A DNA stretch of 64,000 nucleotides from Litoreibacter albidus. GTDB lineage: Bacteria > Pseudomonadota > Alphaproteobacteria > Rhodobacterales > Rhodobacteraceae. The notes under the pieces were generated by a model that worked only from the letters and a program-made list of their open reading frames with translations, did no database searches and was not told the origin of the DNA. Location: the NCBI RefSeq assembly GCF_900107015.1, contig NZ_FNOI01000002.1, forward strand, positions 372,001-436,000, given 5' to 3'. Positions 42,267-51,346 of this stretch are shown one piece after another (position 1 is the stretch's first letter; every line of letters begins with the position of its first letter). The position numbers were made by a program, and so were the translations under genes.

Positions 42267-42527
42267 ATGCGCCCGTTCCTGATCATATCAACCATCGCCG
42301 CCGCATGGCTCGCCTTGGCCCTCGCCGCAATGCTGACCGGTTCAATCGCGACGGCAGCGGTGCCCAAAGGCACCCGCATCCCGCCAGATATCGCGATCAT
42401 CGGCACCGCGCCCGGCTTGCTCATTTTGCGCAGCGATGATCCGGATTACGTGGCGAAGCTCTACGCCGCAGGCGCGGCATTCGTGCTGCCCGCCCGCCGT
42501 AAAACCTGTCTCGACCTGCAACGCTGA
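42267..42527 (+). CDS. Small membrane-anchored protein
   Basis: An 86-residue protein with one N-terminal membrane helix (ISTIAAAWLALALAAMLTGS) and a short soluble tail containing the segment PGLLILRSDDPDYVAKLYAAGA. Its ATG directly follows the TGA of the gene before (TGAATG). The tail looks like a small sensor or interaction domain, but no family was recognised. Last gene of the flavin-oxidase unit. Confidence 0.68.
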   Translation: MRPFLIISTIAAAWLALALAAMLTGSIATAAVPKGTRIPPDIAIIGTAPGLLILRSDDPDYVAKLYAAGAAFVLPARRKTCLDLQR

Positions 42528-42577
42528 GGGCAGCGCGGAGCCCCCATCTCCATTTGGTCACAAATACTCAAATTCCG

Positions 42578-43198
42578 TCAGCAGCCGAAAAACCCGCAGT
42601 CGCGGTACTTCAAAACCACGTCAAATGTCTTGGGCAGGGTCTGCGACGGCTGCAAAATCTCAACCGTCGGGATCACCAGTTCAACCATCGTCCGGTCCTC
42701 GGAAATCGTCCCGTTGGAGCTTTCAATCTCCAACGCACGCAAGCGCATCACAATCTCGGAGCCCTCCAATCCCCCCGTAATCATGCTGAACATCGGGTTG
42801 TCGTCGGTCAGCTCGGACGGCTTGCCCTCAATGTTCTCAAAATCCAGCGGCAGAGATATTTTCAGCCGTTCGTCGTCCAGCTTGGCGAACTCCATCTCGC
42901 TCAGGAACGGGTCATCCTTCTTGGCGGTGTTGGCCTGCTCGATCGCCTCGTCGATCGTCATCGTCTCGCGGCTTTTGCATGAGACGGTCTCCGGCGTCTC
43001 GACGCGCTCCGCATCGGCGGGGCACAGGGCCGCGCCCTGCGGACCCATCATCTGCATCATGTCAAACAGTTGACGCCCCAAAATCATCGTCGTGTCCGCG
43101 CTGATGACTTCGTCTTCCCCAACGGTCACATCGGATTCAACATCAAGACAAGCCGCCAAGGGCAGCATCAATACAAGGGCAATTCGGTGTAGGCGCAT
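42578..43198 (-). CDS. Lipoprotein of unknown function
   Basis: A 206-residue lipoprotein: MRLHRIALVLMLPLAACLDV has a lipobox LAAC. The mature part is acidic, with repeated Asp/Glu runs and the sequence DTTMILGRQLFDMMQMMG; it ends KYRDCGFFGC with two Cys, and two more Cys lie in the middle. This layout resembles the LppM-type domain of secreted lipoproteins, but I am not sure. The ATG at 43198 is chosen because only it gives a signal peptide. It lies downstream of typA on the same strand, after the typA terminator. Confidence 0.75.
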   Translation of the reverse strand: MRLHRIALVLMLPLAACLDVESDVTVGEDEVISADTTMILGRQLFDMMQMMGPQGAALCPADAERVETPETVSCKSRETMTIDEAIEQANTAKKDDPFLSEMEFAKLDDERLKISLPLDFENIEGKPSELTDDNPMFSMITGGLEGSEIVMRLRALEIESSNGTISEDRTMVELVIPTVEILQPSQTLPKTFDVVLKYRDCGFFGC

Positions 43199-43282
43199 TA
43201 TGAAACTCCAAAAACTATGCAGCCAGTTTGCCCGAGATTGCACCCTTTGGAAAGCACACGCCCTGCACCCCGCATATGAAAA

Positions 43283-43308
43283 AGGCCCCGGCATATCTGC
43301 CGAGGCCT
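43283..43308 (-). terminator. Intrinsic terminator of typA
   Basis: On the minus strand AGGCCTCGGCA pairs with TGCCGGGGCCT (one T-G pair) around a short loop, followed by TTTTTC. It lies 24 bases past the typA stop codon. Confidence 0.85.
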
Positions 43309-43331
43309 CTCATCAAATTATCGCCGTTCCC

Positions 43332-45149
43332 TTAAGCCGAACGCGACGCGCGTTTGCGCTCGTGTGGGTCAAGGTGACGTTTGCGCAGACGGATGGCGTT
43401 CGGCGTAACCTCAACCAACTCGTCGTTGTCGATGTAGGCAATCGCCTCTTCCAGCGACATGCGCACAGGCGTCGTCAGGCGCACAGCCTCGTCCGTGCCA
43501 GAGGCCCGCACGTTGGTCAGCTTCTTGCCTTTCAACGGGTTCACTTCGAGATCGTTCTCGCGCGAATGCTCGCCGATGATCATGCCTTGGTAAACGGCCT
43601 CTTGGCTGCCGATGAAGAACTTGCCGCGGTCCTCAAGGTTGAAGATCGCGTAGGCCACGGACACGCCGCTCTCCATGGAAATCAGAACGCCCGCACGACG
43701 GCCAGGGATGTCGCCTTTATGTGGCGCCCATTCTTGGAACACGCGGTTCAGAACACCGGTGCCGCGTGTGTCGGTCAGGAACTCACCGTGGTAGCCGATC
43801 AGGCCACGCGAAGGAACGTGGGCGATGATGCGGGTCTTGCCAGCGCCGGCGGCTTTCATCTCTGTCAGGTCGCCCTTGCGGGTGCCTGTCAGCTTCTCGA
43901 TGACCACGCCGGAATACTCGTCATCCACGTCAATGGTGACTTCCTCTATCGGCTCATGACGCACGCCGTCGATGTCTTGGAACAAAACCTGCGGGCGCGA
44001 GATCGACAGCTCGAACCCTTCGCGGCGCATGTTCTCGATCAGAACGCCCATTTGCAATTCGCCACGACCGGCAACCTCAAAGGCGTCGCCGCCAGGGGTG
44101 TCGGTGATCTTGATCGCAACGTTGGATTCAGCTTCTTTCATCAGGCGGTCACGGATAACGCGCGACTGCACTTTCTTGCCGTCCTTGCCAGCCAGCGGGC
44201 TGTCGTTGATGCCAAAGGTCACGGTGATGGTTGGCGGGTCAATCGGTTGCGCAGGGATCGCGTCGTTCACGTCCACCGAACACAGGGTATCCGCAACCGT
44301 CGCTTTGGTCATACCGGCAAGCGAAACGATGTCGCCGGCTTCCGCAACCTCGATAGGCTCTTGCGCCAGACCGCGTGCGGCCAGAATTTTGGTGGCGCGG
44401 AACTGCTCGATCTTTGTGCCGTCACGCGACAATGCTTTAACCGTCTCGCCGACTTTCAGCGTGCCGGTTTCAACGCGGCCTGTCAGCAAACGACCAATGA
44501 ACGGGTCAGCACCCAATGTGGTGGCCAGCATGGAAAACGGCTGGTCGCGTTTTTCAACTTGCTTAGGCGCAGGCACGTGCTCAACGATCAGGTCCAGCAG
44601 CGCGGACAGGTCTTTGCGCGGACCGTCAAGTTCCATATCGGCCCAGCCGGAGCGGCCAGAGGCGTACATGGACGGGAAGTCCAACTGCTCGTCGGTGGCG
44701 TCAAGGCTGGCGAAAAGGTCGAAGCACTCGTCCAGCGCGCGATCCGGCTCGGCGTCGCCTTTGTCGACCTTGTTCAGGACCACAATCGGGCGCAGGCCCA
44801 AGGCCAGCGCTTTGGAGGTCACGAATTTGGTTTGTGGCATCGGGCCTTCCGCCGCGTCCACCAGCAGCACAACACCGTCCACCATGGACAGGATGCGCTC
44901 CACCTCGCCGCCGAAATCGGCGTGGCCAGGGGTGTCGACGATGTTCATACGAATGCCCTTCCACTCCACCGAGGTGGCTTTGGCAAGAATCGTAATCCCG
45001 CGTTCGCGTTCCAGATCGTTACTGTCCATGGCGCGTTCGGCCACAGCCTGGTTCTCGCGGAACGAGCCAGATTGCTTAAGCATTTCATCCACCAGCGTCG
45101 TTTTGCCGTGGTCAACGTGAGCGATAATCGCAATATTGCGAAGGTCCAT
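43332..45149 (-). CDS. typA: Ribosome-associated GTPase TypA/BipA
   Basis: A 605-residue translational GTPase of the EF-G/LepA group that binds ribosomes and aids 50S assembly at low temperature or under stress. G1 is AHVDHGKTTLVDEML, switch and G3 include GITILAKATSVEW and DTPGHADFGGEVERIL, and G4 is VLNKVDKGDAEPD. The C-terminal TypA-specific domain has GRGELQMGVLIENMRREGFEL and a basic tail. The promoter and 5' leader lie in the 476-base gap upstream. Confidence 0.97.
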   Translation of the reverse strand: MDLRNIAIIAHVDHGKTTLVDEMLKQSGSFRENQAVAERAMDSNDLERERGITILAKATSVEWKGIRMNIVDTPGHADFGGEVERILSMVDGVVLLVDAAEGPMPQTKFVTSKALALGLRPIVVLNKVDKGDAEPDRALDECFDLFASLDATDEQLDFPSMYASGRSGWADMELDGPRKDLSALLDLIVEHVPAPKQVEKRDQPFSMLATTLGADPFIGRLLTGRVETGTLKVGETVKALSRDGTKIEQFRATKILAARGLAQEPIEVAEAGDIVSLAGMTKATVADTLCSVDVNDAIPAQPIDPPTITVTFGINDSPLAGKDGKKVQSRVIRDRLMKEAESNVAIKITDTPGGDAFEVAGRGELQMGVLIENMRREGFELSISRPQVLFQDIDGVRHEPIEEVTIDVDDEYSGVVIEKLTGTRKGDLTEMKAAGAGKTRIIAHVPSRGLIGYHGEFLTDTRGTGVLNRVFQEWAPHKGDIPGRRAGVLISMESGVSVAYAIFNLEDRGKFFIGSQEAVYQGMIIGEHSRENDLEVNPLKGKKLTNVRASGTDEAVRLTTPVRMSLEEAIAYIDNDELVEVTPNAIRLRKRHLDPHERKRASRSA

Positions 45150-45625
45150 TAGACTAACCTTGTAAGGAGTGTTTGCGCGCGGCCTAACGCACCCGCCCTA
45201 CAAAAGCCAGCCTATTCGCTGCAAAGCGGCAATTCTGGCCCCTTCAAGCTCAAAAACGTTGCTTTAGGGACGAAAACCCTGCGTCACGGGCCGCAACGAA
45301 GACTTCACACCGCCCCAACCCCGAGTGCCTTCCGCAAGAATTTGCCGTGCGCCCCAGCGCGCAGAATATTTTGATGTGATGTTGACGACGCCTAGGGTAG
45401 TAAACGACTATCTAACGGTCAATTGCGACCAAACCTGAACAGCCGCGGTAGGACCATGACGCAGATTTTGAACCAACCCATTTGCACGGCGGCCCCACGT
45501 TTGCCCTAACTCACATCACCCCCAGCCCCCGCGCGCGAGCCGCGTGAACGTCACGAAACGTTCACCTCGGCGCGACAAGCTGGCCCATAATTACCCACTC
45601 AATTTAAGACCCAGAAGGACACAGC
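45150..45625. other. Divergent intergenic region of typA and pmtA
   Basis: A 476-base gap between two divergent genes. Near pmtA it holds a strong inverted repeat (45544-45565). Near typA there is AAGGAG close to the start codon at 45149. A 17-codon frame at 45456-45509 after TAGGACC is the only small ORF with any ribosome-site resemblance, and I do not call it. No RNA gene was recognised. Confidence 0.6.
45544..45565. promoter_or_regulatory. Inverted repeat upstream of pmtA (candidate operator)
   Basis: GTGAACGT and ACGTTCAC are perfect 8-bp arms around a 6-base spacer, centred about 70 bases before the pmtA start. The length and symmetry suit a dimeric repressor or activator. The cognate protein is unknown. 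Confidence 0.5.
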
Positions 45626-46249
45626 ATGGAACTTAGCGCAGTCAAGAATTCATACGCGCGGTGGGCTCCGGTCTATGACAAGACATTCGGCGCGATCACC
45701 AAAGCGGGACGGCGCGCGGCCGTGGACTTTATCAACTCTCAGAACGGCGAAACCACGCTGGAGGTTGGCGTCGGCACCGGATTGGCGCTGCCCCACTACC
45801 GCGCAGACCTGAACGTCACGGGCATCGACTTCAGCGACGAGATGCTGCGCAAGGCCCGCACCAAGGTCAGCGAGCTTGGCTTGAACAACGTGCAAGAGCT
45901 TCGCCAGATGGATGCGCGCTATCTGGATTTTGCCGACAACAGCTTTGACACCGTCGCCGCCATGCACATCATCTCCGTGGTGCCGGAGCCGGACCGCGTG
46001 ATGTCGGAAATGGCCCGCGTCTGCAAACCCGGCGGGAACATCGTGATCACCAACCACTTCGCCCGCCAAACCGGCTTTCTGGCGCGGGTCGAGAAGCTCT
46101 CCGCGCCCTTCGCCAACATCTTGGGGTGGCACTCCGACTTTGCGATTGAAACCGTACTCGGTCAGCCCGATCTGGCATTGGTGGAGCGCAAGGCCCTGCC
46201 GCCCATGGGCATGATGACCTTCCTAGTGCTGAACAAGCCGCACGCCTAG
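45626..46249 (+). CDS. pmtA: Phosphatidylethanolamine N-methyltransferase PmtA
   Basis: A 207-residue SAM-dependent methyltransferase of the Rhodobacter type, which adds three methyl groups to phosphatidylethanolamine to give phosphatidylcholine at the inner membrane. Motif I is LEVGVGTGLALPHY, motif II FDTVAAMHIISVVPEPDR, and the start MELSAVKNSYARWAPVYDK is typical of rhodobacterial PmtA. AGAAGGA precedes the ATG. Its SAH product is broken down by AhcY. Convergent with smoS. Confidence 0.9.
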   Translation: MELSAVKNSYARWAPVYDKTFGAITKAGRRAAVDFINSQNGETTLEVGVGTGLALPHYRADLNVTGIDFSDEMLRKARTKVSELGLNNVQELRQMDARYLDFADNSFDTVAAMHIISVVPEPDRVMSEMARVCKPGGNIVITNHFARQTGFLARVEKLSAPFANILGWHSDFAIETVLGQPDLALVERKALPPMGMMTFLVLNKPHA

Positions 46250-46257
46250 GCGGGCGG

Positions 46258-47031
46258 TCAGCTCATCCACTGGCCGCCATCGACGTTATACGTCTGGGAT
46301 ACGATGTAATCTGCGTCGGGTGACGCCAAGAACACAGCCATCCCCGTAAGATCCGCAGGCACCGCGAAGCGGCCCGCAGGCACGCCTGCCTCAACTTCGG
46401 CCTTCTTCTGGCCCAGCGGCTTGCCCTCCAGCTTGGCGAACATCGCGTCCACGTGCTCCCAATGCGCCCCGTCCACCACGCCCGGCGCGATGGCGTTGAC
46501 GTTGATCCCGTGCTCGATCAAATCCAGCCCCGCCGACTGCGTCAGCGATATCACCGCCGCCTTGGTGGAGCAGTAAACGGCGACCAAAGCCTCGCCACGA
46601 CGGCCCGCTTGCGACGCCATGTTGATGATCTTTCCGCCATGCCCCTGCGCGATCATCTGCCGCGCCGCAGCTTGCAAGGTGAACAACGTCCCCGCCACAT
46701 TCACCGCGTAAAGCTTCTCATAGCTGGCGCGTGTGATATCGACCGTCCGCGACGCGTCAAACAGCGCCGCGTTGTTGATCAAGATGTCCAGCTTCCCCGC
46801 ACGCTCCACCACCGCCGCAATCGCGGCGTCGATGCTGTCTTGGCGGGTCACGTCCATCTCCACGGCATAGGCCGCAGAGCCAATGTCCTTGGCGGCGGCC
46901 TCGGCAGCCTCAAGATTCACATCAGCAATCGCCACAGTGGCGCCCTCGGCGATATACGCCTCGGCAAAGCCGCGCCCGATGCCACGCGCAGCACCTGTGA
47001 TCAGCGCCGATTTTCCATCCAGTCGTTTCAT
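46258..47031 (-). CDS. smoS: SmoS-type polyol (sorbitol/galactitol) dehydrogenase
   Basis: A 257-residue short-chain dehydrogenase. The NAD motif is TGAARGIGRGFAEAY with Asp in AIADVN favouring NAD over NADP, and the catalytic set is Ser140, Tyr153 and Lys157 (NMASQAGRRGEALVAVYCST). The sequence closely follows the R. sphaeroides sorbitol dehydrogenase SmoS/GDH, including the INVNAIAPGVVDGAHWEHVD and YIVSQTYNVDGGQWMS segments. In Rhodobacter the gene sits with a polyol ABC transporter; here none adjoins. It is the last gene of the dapE-to-smoS minus-strand run. Confidence 0.86.
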   Translation of the reverse strand: MKRLDGKSALITGAARGIGRGFAEAYIAEGATVAIADVNLEAAEAAAKDIGSAAYAVEMDVTRQDSIDAAIAAVVERAGKLDILINNAALFDASRTVDITRASYEKLYAVNVAGTLFTLQAAARQMIAQGHGGKIINMASQAGRRGEALVAVYCSTKAAVISLTQSAGLDLIEHGINVNAIAPGVVDGAHWEHVDAMFAKLEGKPLGQKKAEVEAGVPAGRFAVPADLTGMAVFLASPDADYIVSQTYNVDGGQWMS

Positions 47032-47048
47032 GTCAAACCTACCACCGG

Positions 47049-48407
47049 CTACCGCAGCCGCTTTAATATATCCAAAGACGCATACCCGTCCGGCACCAAC
47101 CCGACAGAGCGCTGGAACCCGCGCACCGCCTCAATCGTCAGCGGGCCGATCTTGCCGTCGATCTTCTTGGTGTCAAAGCCCTTGGCCGTCAGAAGTTGTT
47201 GCATCTCCTTGCGTTCCGCGAACTTCAACGCGCGGTCCCCGCGCGGCCAGTCCGACTGGATCGCGGGTTTGCCCTTCAGCCGATCCGACAGATGCCCCAC
47301 CCCGATCACATAGGCATCGGCGGTGTTGTACCGCTCGATCACCGCGAAGTTCTTGAAAATCATGAACGCGGCCCCCTTGGCCCCTGCCGGCAGCAAAATG
47401 GACGCCTGCCCGTGGTTCGGCACCGTTTGCCCGTCCATGCCCTTGATCCCCATCGCGCCCCACTGGGCGGGGGATTTCATAATCTTGCGGTCCGCCAACG
47501 CGTAATCGAACCCGCTGGGCACCCGCACCTCAACGCCCCACGGCTGGCCTTTGACCCAACCGAATTTCGCCAGATAGTTGGCGGTGGAGGCCAGCGCATC
47601 CGTCGGATCATCGCCCCAGATGTCACGTTTGCCATCGCCGGTGAAATCCACCGCGTAATCCAGATAGGACGTCGGCATAAACTGCGTGTGCCCCATCGCC
47701 CCCGCCCAAGATCCGGTCATCCCGCGCGGGGCCACATCCCCCGCCTGCAAAATCTGCAACGCGGCGATCAACTGCTGCTCAAAGAACTTGGCGCGCCGCG
47801 CGTCGAACGCCAGCGTCCCAAGCGAGCCCACCAGATCGCTGGAGCCTTTGAACGTGCCATACGCGCTCTCCAGCCCCCACACGGCGGCGACGACTTCCTT
47901 GTCGACGCCGTAGCGCGCCTCGATCCGGTCCAGCGTCGCGCGGTGCTTGGCAAGCGCCGCCTTGCCGTTGGCAATGCGTACGTCGCTGGCAGCGCTGTCC
48001 AGATACTCCCAAAGCGTTTTGCTGAATTCCGACTGGTTGCGGTCGCGCTTGATCACGTCCGGATCATAGCGCACGCCACGAAACGCCGCGTCGAAGGTGG
48101 CGCCCGATATCCCTTGCGACATGGCACGCGGGCGAAACGCTCTCACCCAAGCCTCGAACCGCGCGTTCGATACCGCCAGCTCTACCGGTGGCGCACCCGC
48201 TGGCGCGGCCTCGCGGACCACGCCGCGCAGCCGTGGACGCAGCGATCGCTCCACCGCAAATGCGGAGGTTGTCGGCGCAATAATCAACCCTGCCTGCACC
48301 ACAGTCGCGCCCAGATCAGGGCGCACCATTGGCCGCTTCGACGCCTCGGTCGCGTCAGCGCCCTGCGTCAGGAAAATGGCCGCGATAGCCGCACCAAAAT
48401 ATCTCAT
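47049..48407 (-). CDS. mltB: Lytic murein transglycosylase with peptidoglycan-binding domain
   Basis: A 452-residue periplasmic enzyme that cleaves peptidoglycan glycan strands to 1,6-anhydro products. The SLT_2/MltB domain spans about residues 90-385, with the catalytic Glu in VWGLESAYGTFKGS and the FMPTSYLDYAVDFTGDGKRD segment; a PG_binding_1 domain (GKIGPLTIEAVRGFQRSVGL) closes it. The N-terminus MRYFGAAIAAIFLTQGADA is a signal peptide; ATG at 48407 fits AGG 8 bases upstream better than GTG at 48416. Its products would feed the AmgK-MurU salvage route. Confidence 0.93.
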   Translation of the reverse strand: MRYFGAAIAAIFLTQGADATEASKRPMVRPDLGATVVQAGLIIAPTTSAFAVERSLRPRLRGVVREAAPAGAPPVELAVSNARFEAWVRAFRPRAMSQGISGATFDAAFRGVRYDPDVIKRDRNQSEFSKTLWEYLDSAASDVRIANGKAALAKHRATLDRIEARYGVDKEVVAAVWGLESAYGTFKGSSDLVGSLGTLAFDARRAKFFEQQLIAALQILQAGDVAPRGMTGSWAGAMGHTQFMPTSYLDYAVDFTGDGKRDIWGDDPTDALASTANYLAKFGWVKGQPWGVEVRVPSGFDYALADRKIMKSPAQWGAMGIKGMDGQTVPNHGQASILLPAGAKGAAFMIFKNFAVIERYNTADAYVIGVGHLSDRLKGKPAIQSDWPRGDRALKFAERKEMQQLLTAKGFDTKKIDGKIGPLTIEAVRGFQRSVGLVPDGYASLDILKRLR

Positions 48408-48471
48408 GTTGGACACCTGCTCGTGTTCTCGATTTGGAAACAGTCTACCCAGATTCCCAAGCCGAGGAAAG

Positions 48472-50715
48472 CTACGTGCGCTTGCGTTTCAGCTTCTTCT
48501 TCAGCTTGGCGCCTTTGGCTTTGAATTTGCCGGTCTTACGCCCTTCGGGTGACCCGCCACGCCCGCGCCCGCCCGTTTGCGGCAAGGCTTTGCCCTCTAG
48601 CTCCAGCAGTTCCAGCACCAATCCGCCGGTGATCGGCGTGGCCTCCGCCAAACGCGTCAAAACCCGCGCACCTAGGCCAATAACCACGCCGGACTTCTCG
48701 CCGCGCAGGGTCTGCGCGTCGCGGTCATAGGCAAAGTATTCCCGCCCCAACGTGCCAATCGGGATCAACCCGTCCGCACCGGAGCCATCCAGCTTCACAA
48801 ACATCCCGAACTTGGCGATCCCGCTCACGCGGCCCTCCATCTCGGTGCCCACACGGTCCGCCAGATAGGCCGCCAGATAGCGGTCGGTCGTGTCCCGCTC
48901 CGCCACCATGGAGCGCCGCTCCGTCATCGAAATATGCTCGCCCGTGGACTTCAGGTCATCATCGACCAAACCATCCTTGCCGAACTTATGGGCCGAGATC
49001 AGCGCACGGTGCACAATCAAATCCGCATAGCGACGGATGGGCGACGTGAAATGCGCATAGTCGCGCAACGCCAGCCCGAAGTGCCCGAAGTTTTGCGGGC
49101 CGTAATACGCCTGCGTCATCGACCGTAGCGCGGAGATGTTGATCAACTCCGCCTGATCGGTGCCCGCCGCCTGCTCCAGCAGCCGGTTCAGATGCCGCGT
49201 TTGCAGCACTTGCCCCTTGGCCAGCCTCAGGCCACTGGCTTGCACAATCTCGCGTAGGGTCTCCAGCTTTTCGGGGCTGGGTTCCTCGTGAACACGGTAC
49301 AACAGCGGCGTGTTACGCGCTTTCAGCTCCTCCGCGGCGCAGACATTCGCCAGCACCATGAACTCTTCAATCAGCTTATGCGCGTCCAGCCGGTCGCGGA
49401 AGGCCACGGACGTGACCTTGCCCGCGTCGTCCATCGCGATTTTGCGCTCCGGCAGGTCCAGCTCCAGCGGTTGCCGATGCTCCCGCGCGGTCTTCAACGC
49501 CTCATAGGCGGCAAACAGCGGCGCAATCACCCCCTCCATCAAGGGCGCCACCTTGTCGTTCGGAGTGCCGTCCTGGCCCTCTTGCACTTCCTCATAGTTC
49601 AGCGCCGCGGGGGAGCGCATTAACCCGCGCGTAAACCGGTGCGACAGCTTCGTGCCGTCCGCACTCAGTACCATGCGCACCGCCATGCAGGGGCGTTCCA
49701 CCCCCTCATGCAACGAGCACAGATCACCCGACAATGCGTCCGGCAGCATCGGCACCACGCGGTCGGGGAAGTAGGTAGAATTGCCGCGCTTGCGCGCCTC
49801 TATATCCAGCTTGGAACCGGGCGTGACGTAATGCGCCACATCCGCAATGGCGACCCACACAACATGCCCGCCCTTGTTCTTCGGGTCATCATCCGCATGG
49901 GCATAGCACGCGTCGTCATGGTCGCGCGCGTCGCTGGGGTCGATGGTTACCAAGGGCAGGTCGCGCAGGTCCTCGCGTTTGCCCAGCGCCACTGGCTTCG
50001 CGGCCTCGGCCTCCGCCACCACATCCTCAGGGAAGGCATCAGGGATGCCGTGCTGGTGAATGGCGATCAGGGATACCGCGCGCGGCCCGTTCGGGTCGCC
50101 CAGACGCGCCAGAATGCGGGCCACGGGCAAGCCCATGCGTGATTTGGGGCCAGTTTGCTCCGCCTCTACCAACTCGCCGTCCTTCGCGCCGGACATAGCG
50201 CCCGCAGGCACCCGCCATTCCTTGCCGTCGCCCTTGTCGATTGGCGTCACGCGCCCGCCATCCGCCCCTGCGCGGAAAATGCCCAGTATCTTGTCAGGGC
50301 TTCCCGCAATGCGGCGGATCAGCCGCGCCTCATAGGCGTAATCCTCGCCCGTCACCTTGGTCAGGCGGCACAGCACGCGGTCGCCCTCGGCCAAGGCCGG
50401 ATCGCCGTCCTTGTCAATGAACAGCACGCGCGGCGGCGTGTCGCCCGCCTCTACCGGCTCTAAGAACAAGTCGCCGTCGCCATCTGCGCCCGTGACACGG
50501 CACACCGACACTGGCGGCAACGCGCCATCCTCGCGGTAGGTCTTGCGCCGCTTCTCCAGATGCCCCTCGTTTTGCAGCTCCTTGAGCATGCGCTTCAGGT
50601 CAATCCGCGCAGCCCCCTTGATCCCGAAGGCGCGGGCGATGTCGCGCTTGTTGGTTTTCGTGGGATTGTCCTCGATAAAGGACAAGATATCGGCTTTGGT
50701 GGGAAGGTTTTTCAT
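48472..50715 (-). CDS. rnr: Ribonuclease R
   Basis: A 747-residue 3'-5' exoribonuclease that degrades structured RNA and helps in rRNA and tmRNA quality control. The N-terminal winged helix (about 1-65) is followed by cold-shock domains, the RNB catalytic domain with VTIDPSDARDHDDACYA (metal-binding Asp set) and GLALRDYAHFTSPIRRYADL, an S1 domain, and a Lys/Arg-rich tail (KFKAKGAKLKKKLKRKR). It lies 31 bases after the DUF2064 gene and 64 before mltB in the same direction. Confidence 0.97.
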   Translation of the reverse strand: MKNLPTKADILSFIEDNPTKTNKRDIARAFGIKGAARIDLKRMLKELQNEGHLEKRRKTYREDGALPPVSVCRVTGADGDGDLFLEPVEAGDTPPRVLFIDKDGDPALAEGDRVLCRLTKVTGEDYAYEARLIRRIAGSPDKILGIFRAGADGGRVTPIDKGDGKEWRVPAGAMSGAKDGELVEAEQTGPKSRMGLPVARILARLGDPNGPRAVSLIAIHQHGIPDAFPEDVVAEAEAAKPVALGKREDLRDLPLVTIDPSDARDHDDACYAHADDDPKNKGGHVVWVAIADVAHYVTPGSKLDIEARKRGNSTYFPDRVVPMLPDALSGDLCSLHEGVERPCMAVRMVLSADGTKLSHRFTRGLMRSPAALNYEEVQEGQDGTPNDKVAPLMEGVIAPLFAAYEALKTAREHRQPLELDLPERKIAMDDAGKVTSVAFRDRLDAHKLIEEFMVLANVCAAEELKARNTPLLYRVHEEPSPEKLETLREIVQASGLRLAKGQVLQTRHLNRLLEQAAGTDQAELINISALRSMTQAYYGPQNFGHFGLALRDYAHFTSPIRRYADLIVHRALISAHKFGKDGLVDDDLKSTGEHISMTERRSMVAERDTTDRYLAAYLADRVGTEMEGRVSGIAKFGMFVKLDGSGADGLIPIGTLGREYFAYDRDAQTLRGEKSGVVIGLGARVLTRLAEATPITGGLVLELLELEGKALPQTGGRGRGGSPEGRKTGKFKAKGAKLKKKLKRKRT

Positions 50716-50746
50716 GGATACCGCCTAGCATGCCCCGCGCGGGACG

Positions 50747-51346
50747 TCATTGCTTCATCTTGGCATAAATATTCAAAGCGCCTAGGTCCGCCACAGTGTC
50801 GACGTCCCTTAGGGTATCGACATAGGCCACCCGCGCCCCCTGTAAAGACGCAACACTGTCGGCCAGCGCGTGCTCTGTGGACCAGCGCACCCCGTCAAAC
50901 AGCCCCGCATGTCGGCGCAACCGCTTGAGCCCCACCAGCCAGAACCCGCCGTCCGGCGCGGGGCCGAACACCGCGTCACTGCGGCCCAACTCCGCGAAGG
51001 CTTTGGCAATACGCGGCCGCGTCACCTCGGGGATGTCCGCACCAATGATGCACACGGGGCCTTCCGGCATCGCGTCGAAGGCAGCCCCCATCCGGTCGCC
51101 CAGATCGCCGCGCCCCTGCGCCCAGCGCGGCAGGTCCGCAGGCCACACCCGCGATGCCAGCCCCTCGGCGTCCGGCGCGACGGCCAACACCAAGTCCCAG
51201 CGCGGGTCACGCAAGCGACGCAGCAAGCTGCGCGTCTGATGGCGAAACCACCACGCGGCCCCGACCATACCCAAATCCCGCCCCAGCCGCGTTTTAACAC
51301 GGCCGGGATGCGGCTCTTTCACCATGACAACTAGGGTTTTACGCAA
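50747..51346 (-). CDS. DUF2064/TIGR04282 glycosyltransferase-like protein
   Basis: A 199-residue GT-A-fold nucleotidyl/glycosyltransferase of the TIGR04282 group, some members of which lie in arsenosugar clusters. Diagnostic are [17 protein letters not shown] near the start, [19 protein letters not shown] and [16 protein letters not shown]. The TTG at 51346 overlaps the dapE stop by 8 bases and gives the family's usual start; no ATG is equally well placed. No arsenic genes adjoin, so the real substrate is open. Confidence 0.85.
   Translation of the reverse strand: MRKTLVVMVKEPHPGRVKTRLGRDLGMVGAAWWFRHQTRSLLRRLRDPRWDLVLAVAPDAEGLASRVWPADLPRWAQGRGDLGDRMGAAFDAMPEGPVCIIGADIPEVTRPRIAKAFAELGRSDAVFGPAPDGGFWLVGLKRLRRHAGLFDGVRWSTEHALADSVASLQGARVAYVDTLRDVDTVADLGALNIYAKMKQ

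Noticed and set aside
43092-45152. A 686-codon open frame antisense to typA
   Set aside because: It mirrors typA codons in the opposite frame; the His/Val/Arg-rich composition has no domain and the length is explained by GC-rich third positions.
45456-45509. A 17-codon ORF between typA and pmtA
   Set aside because: Too short to judge; the ribosome-site match is weak and there is no sign of coupling.
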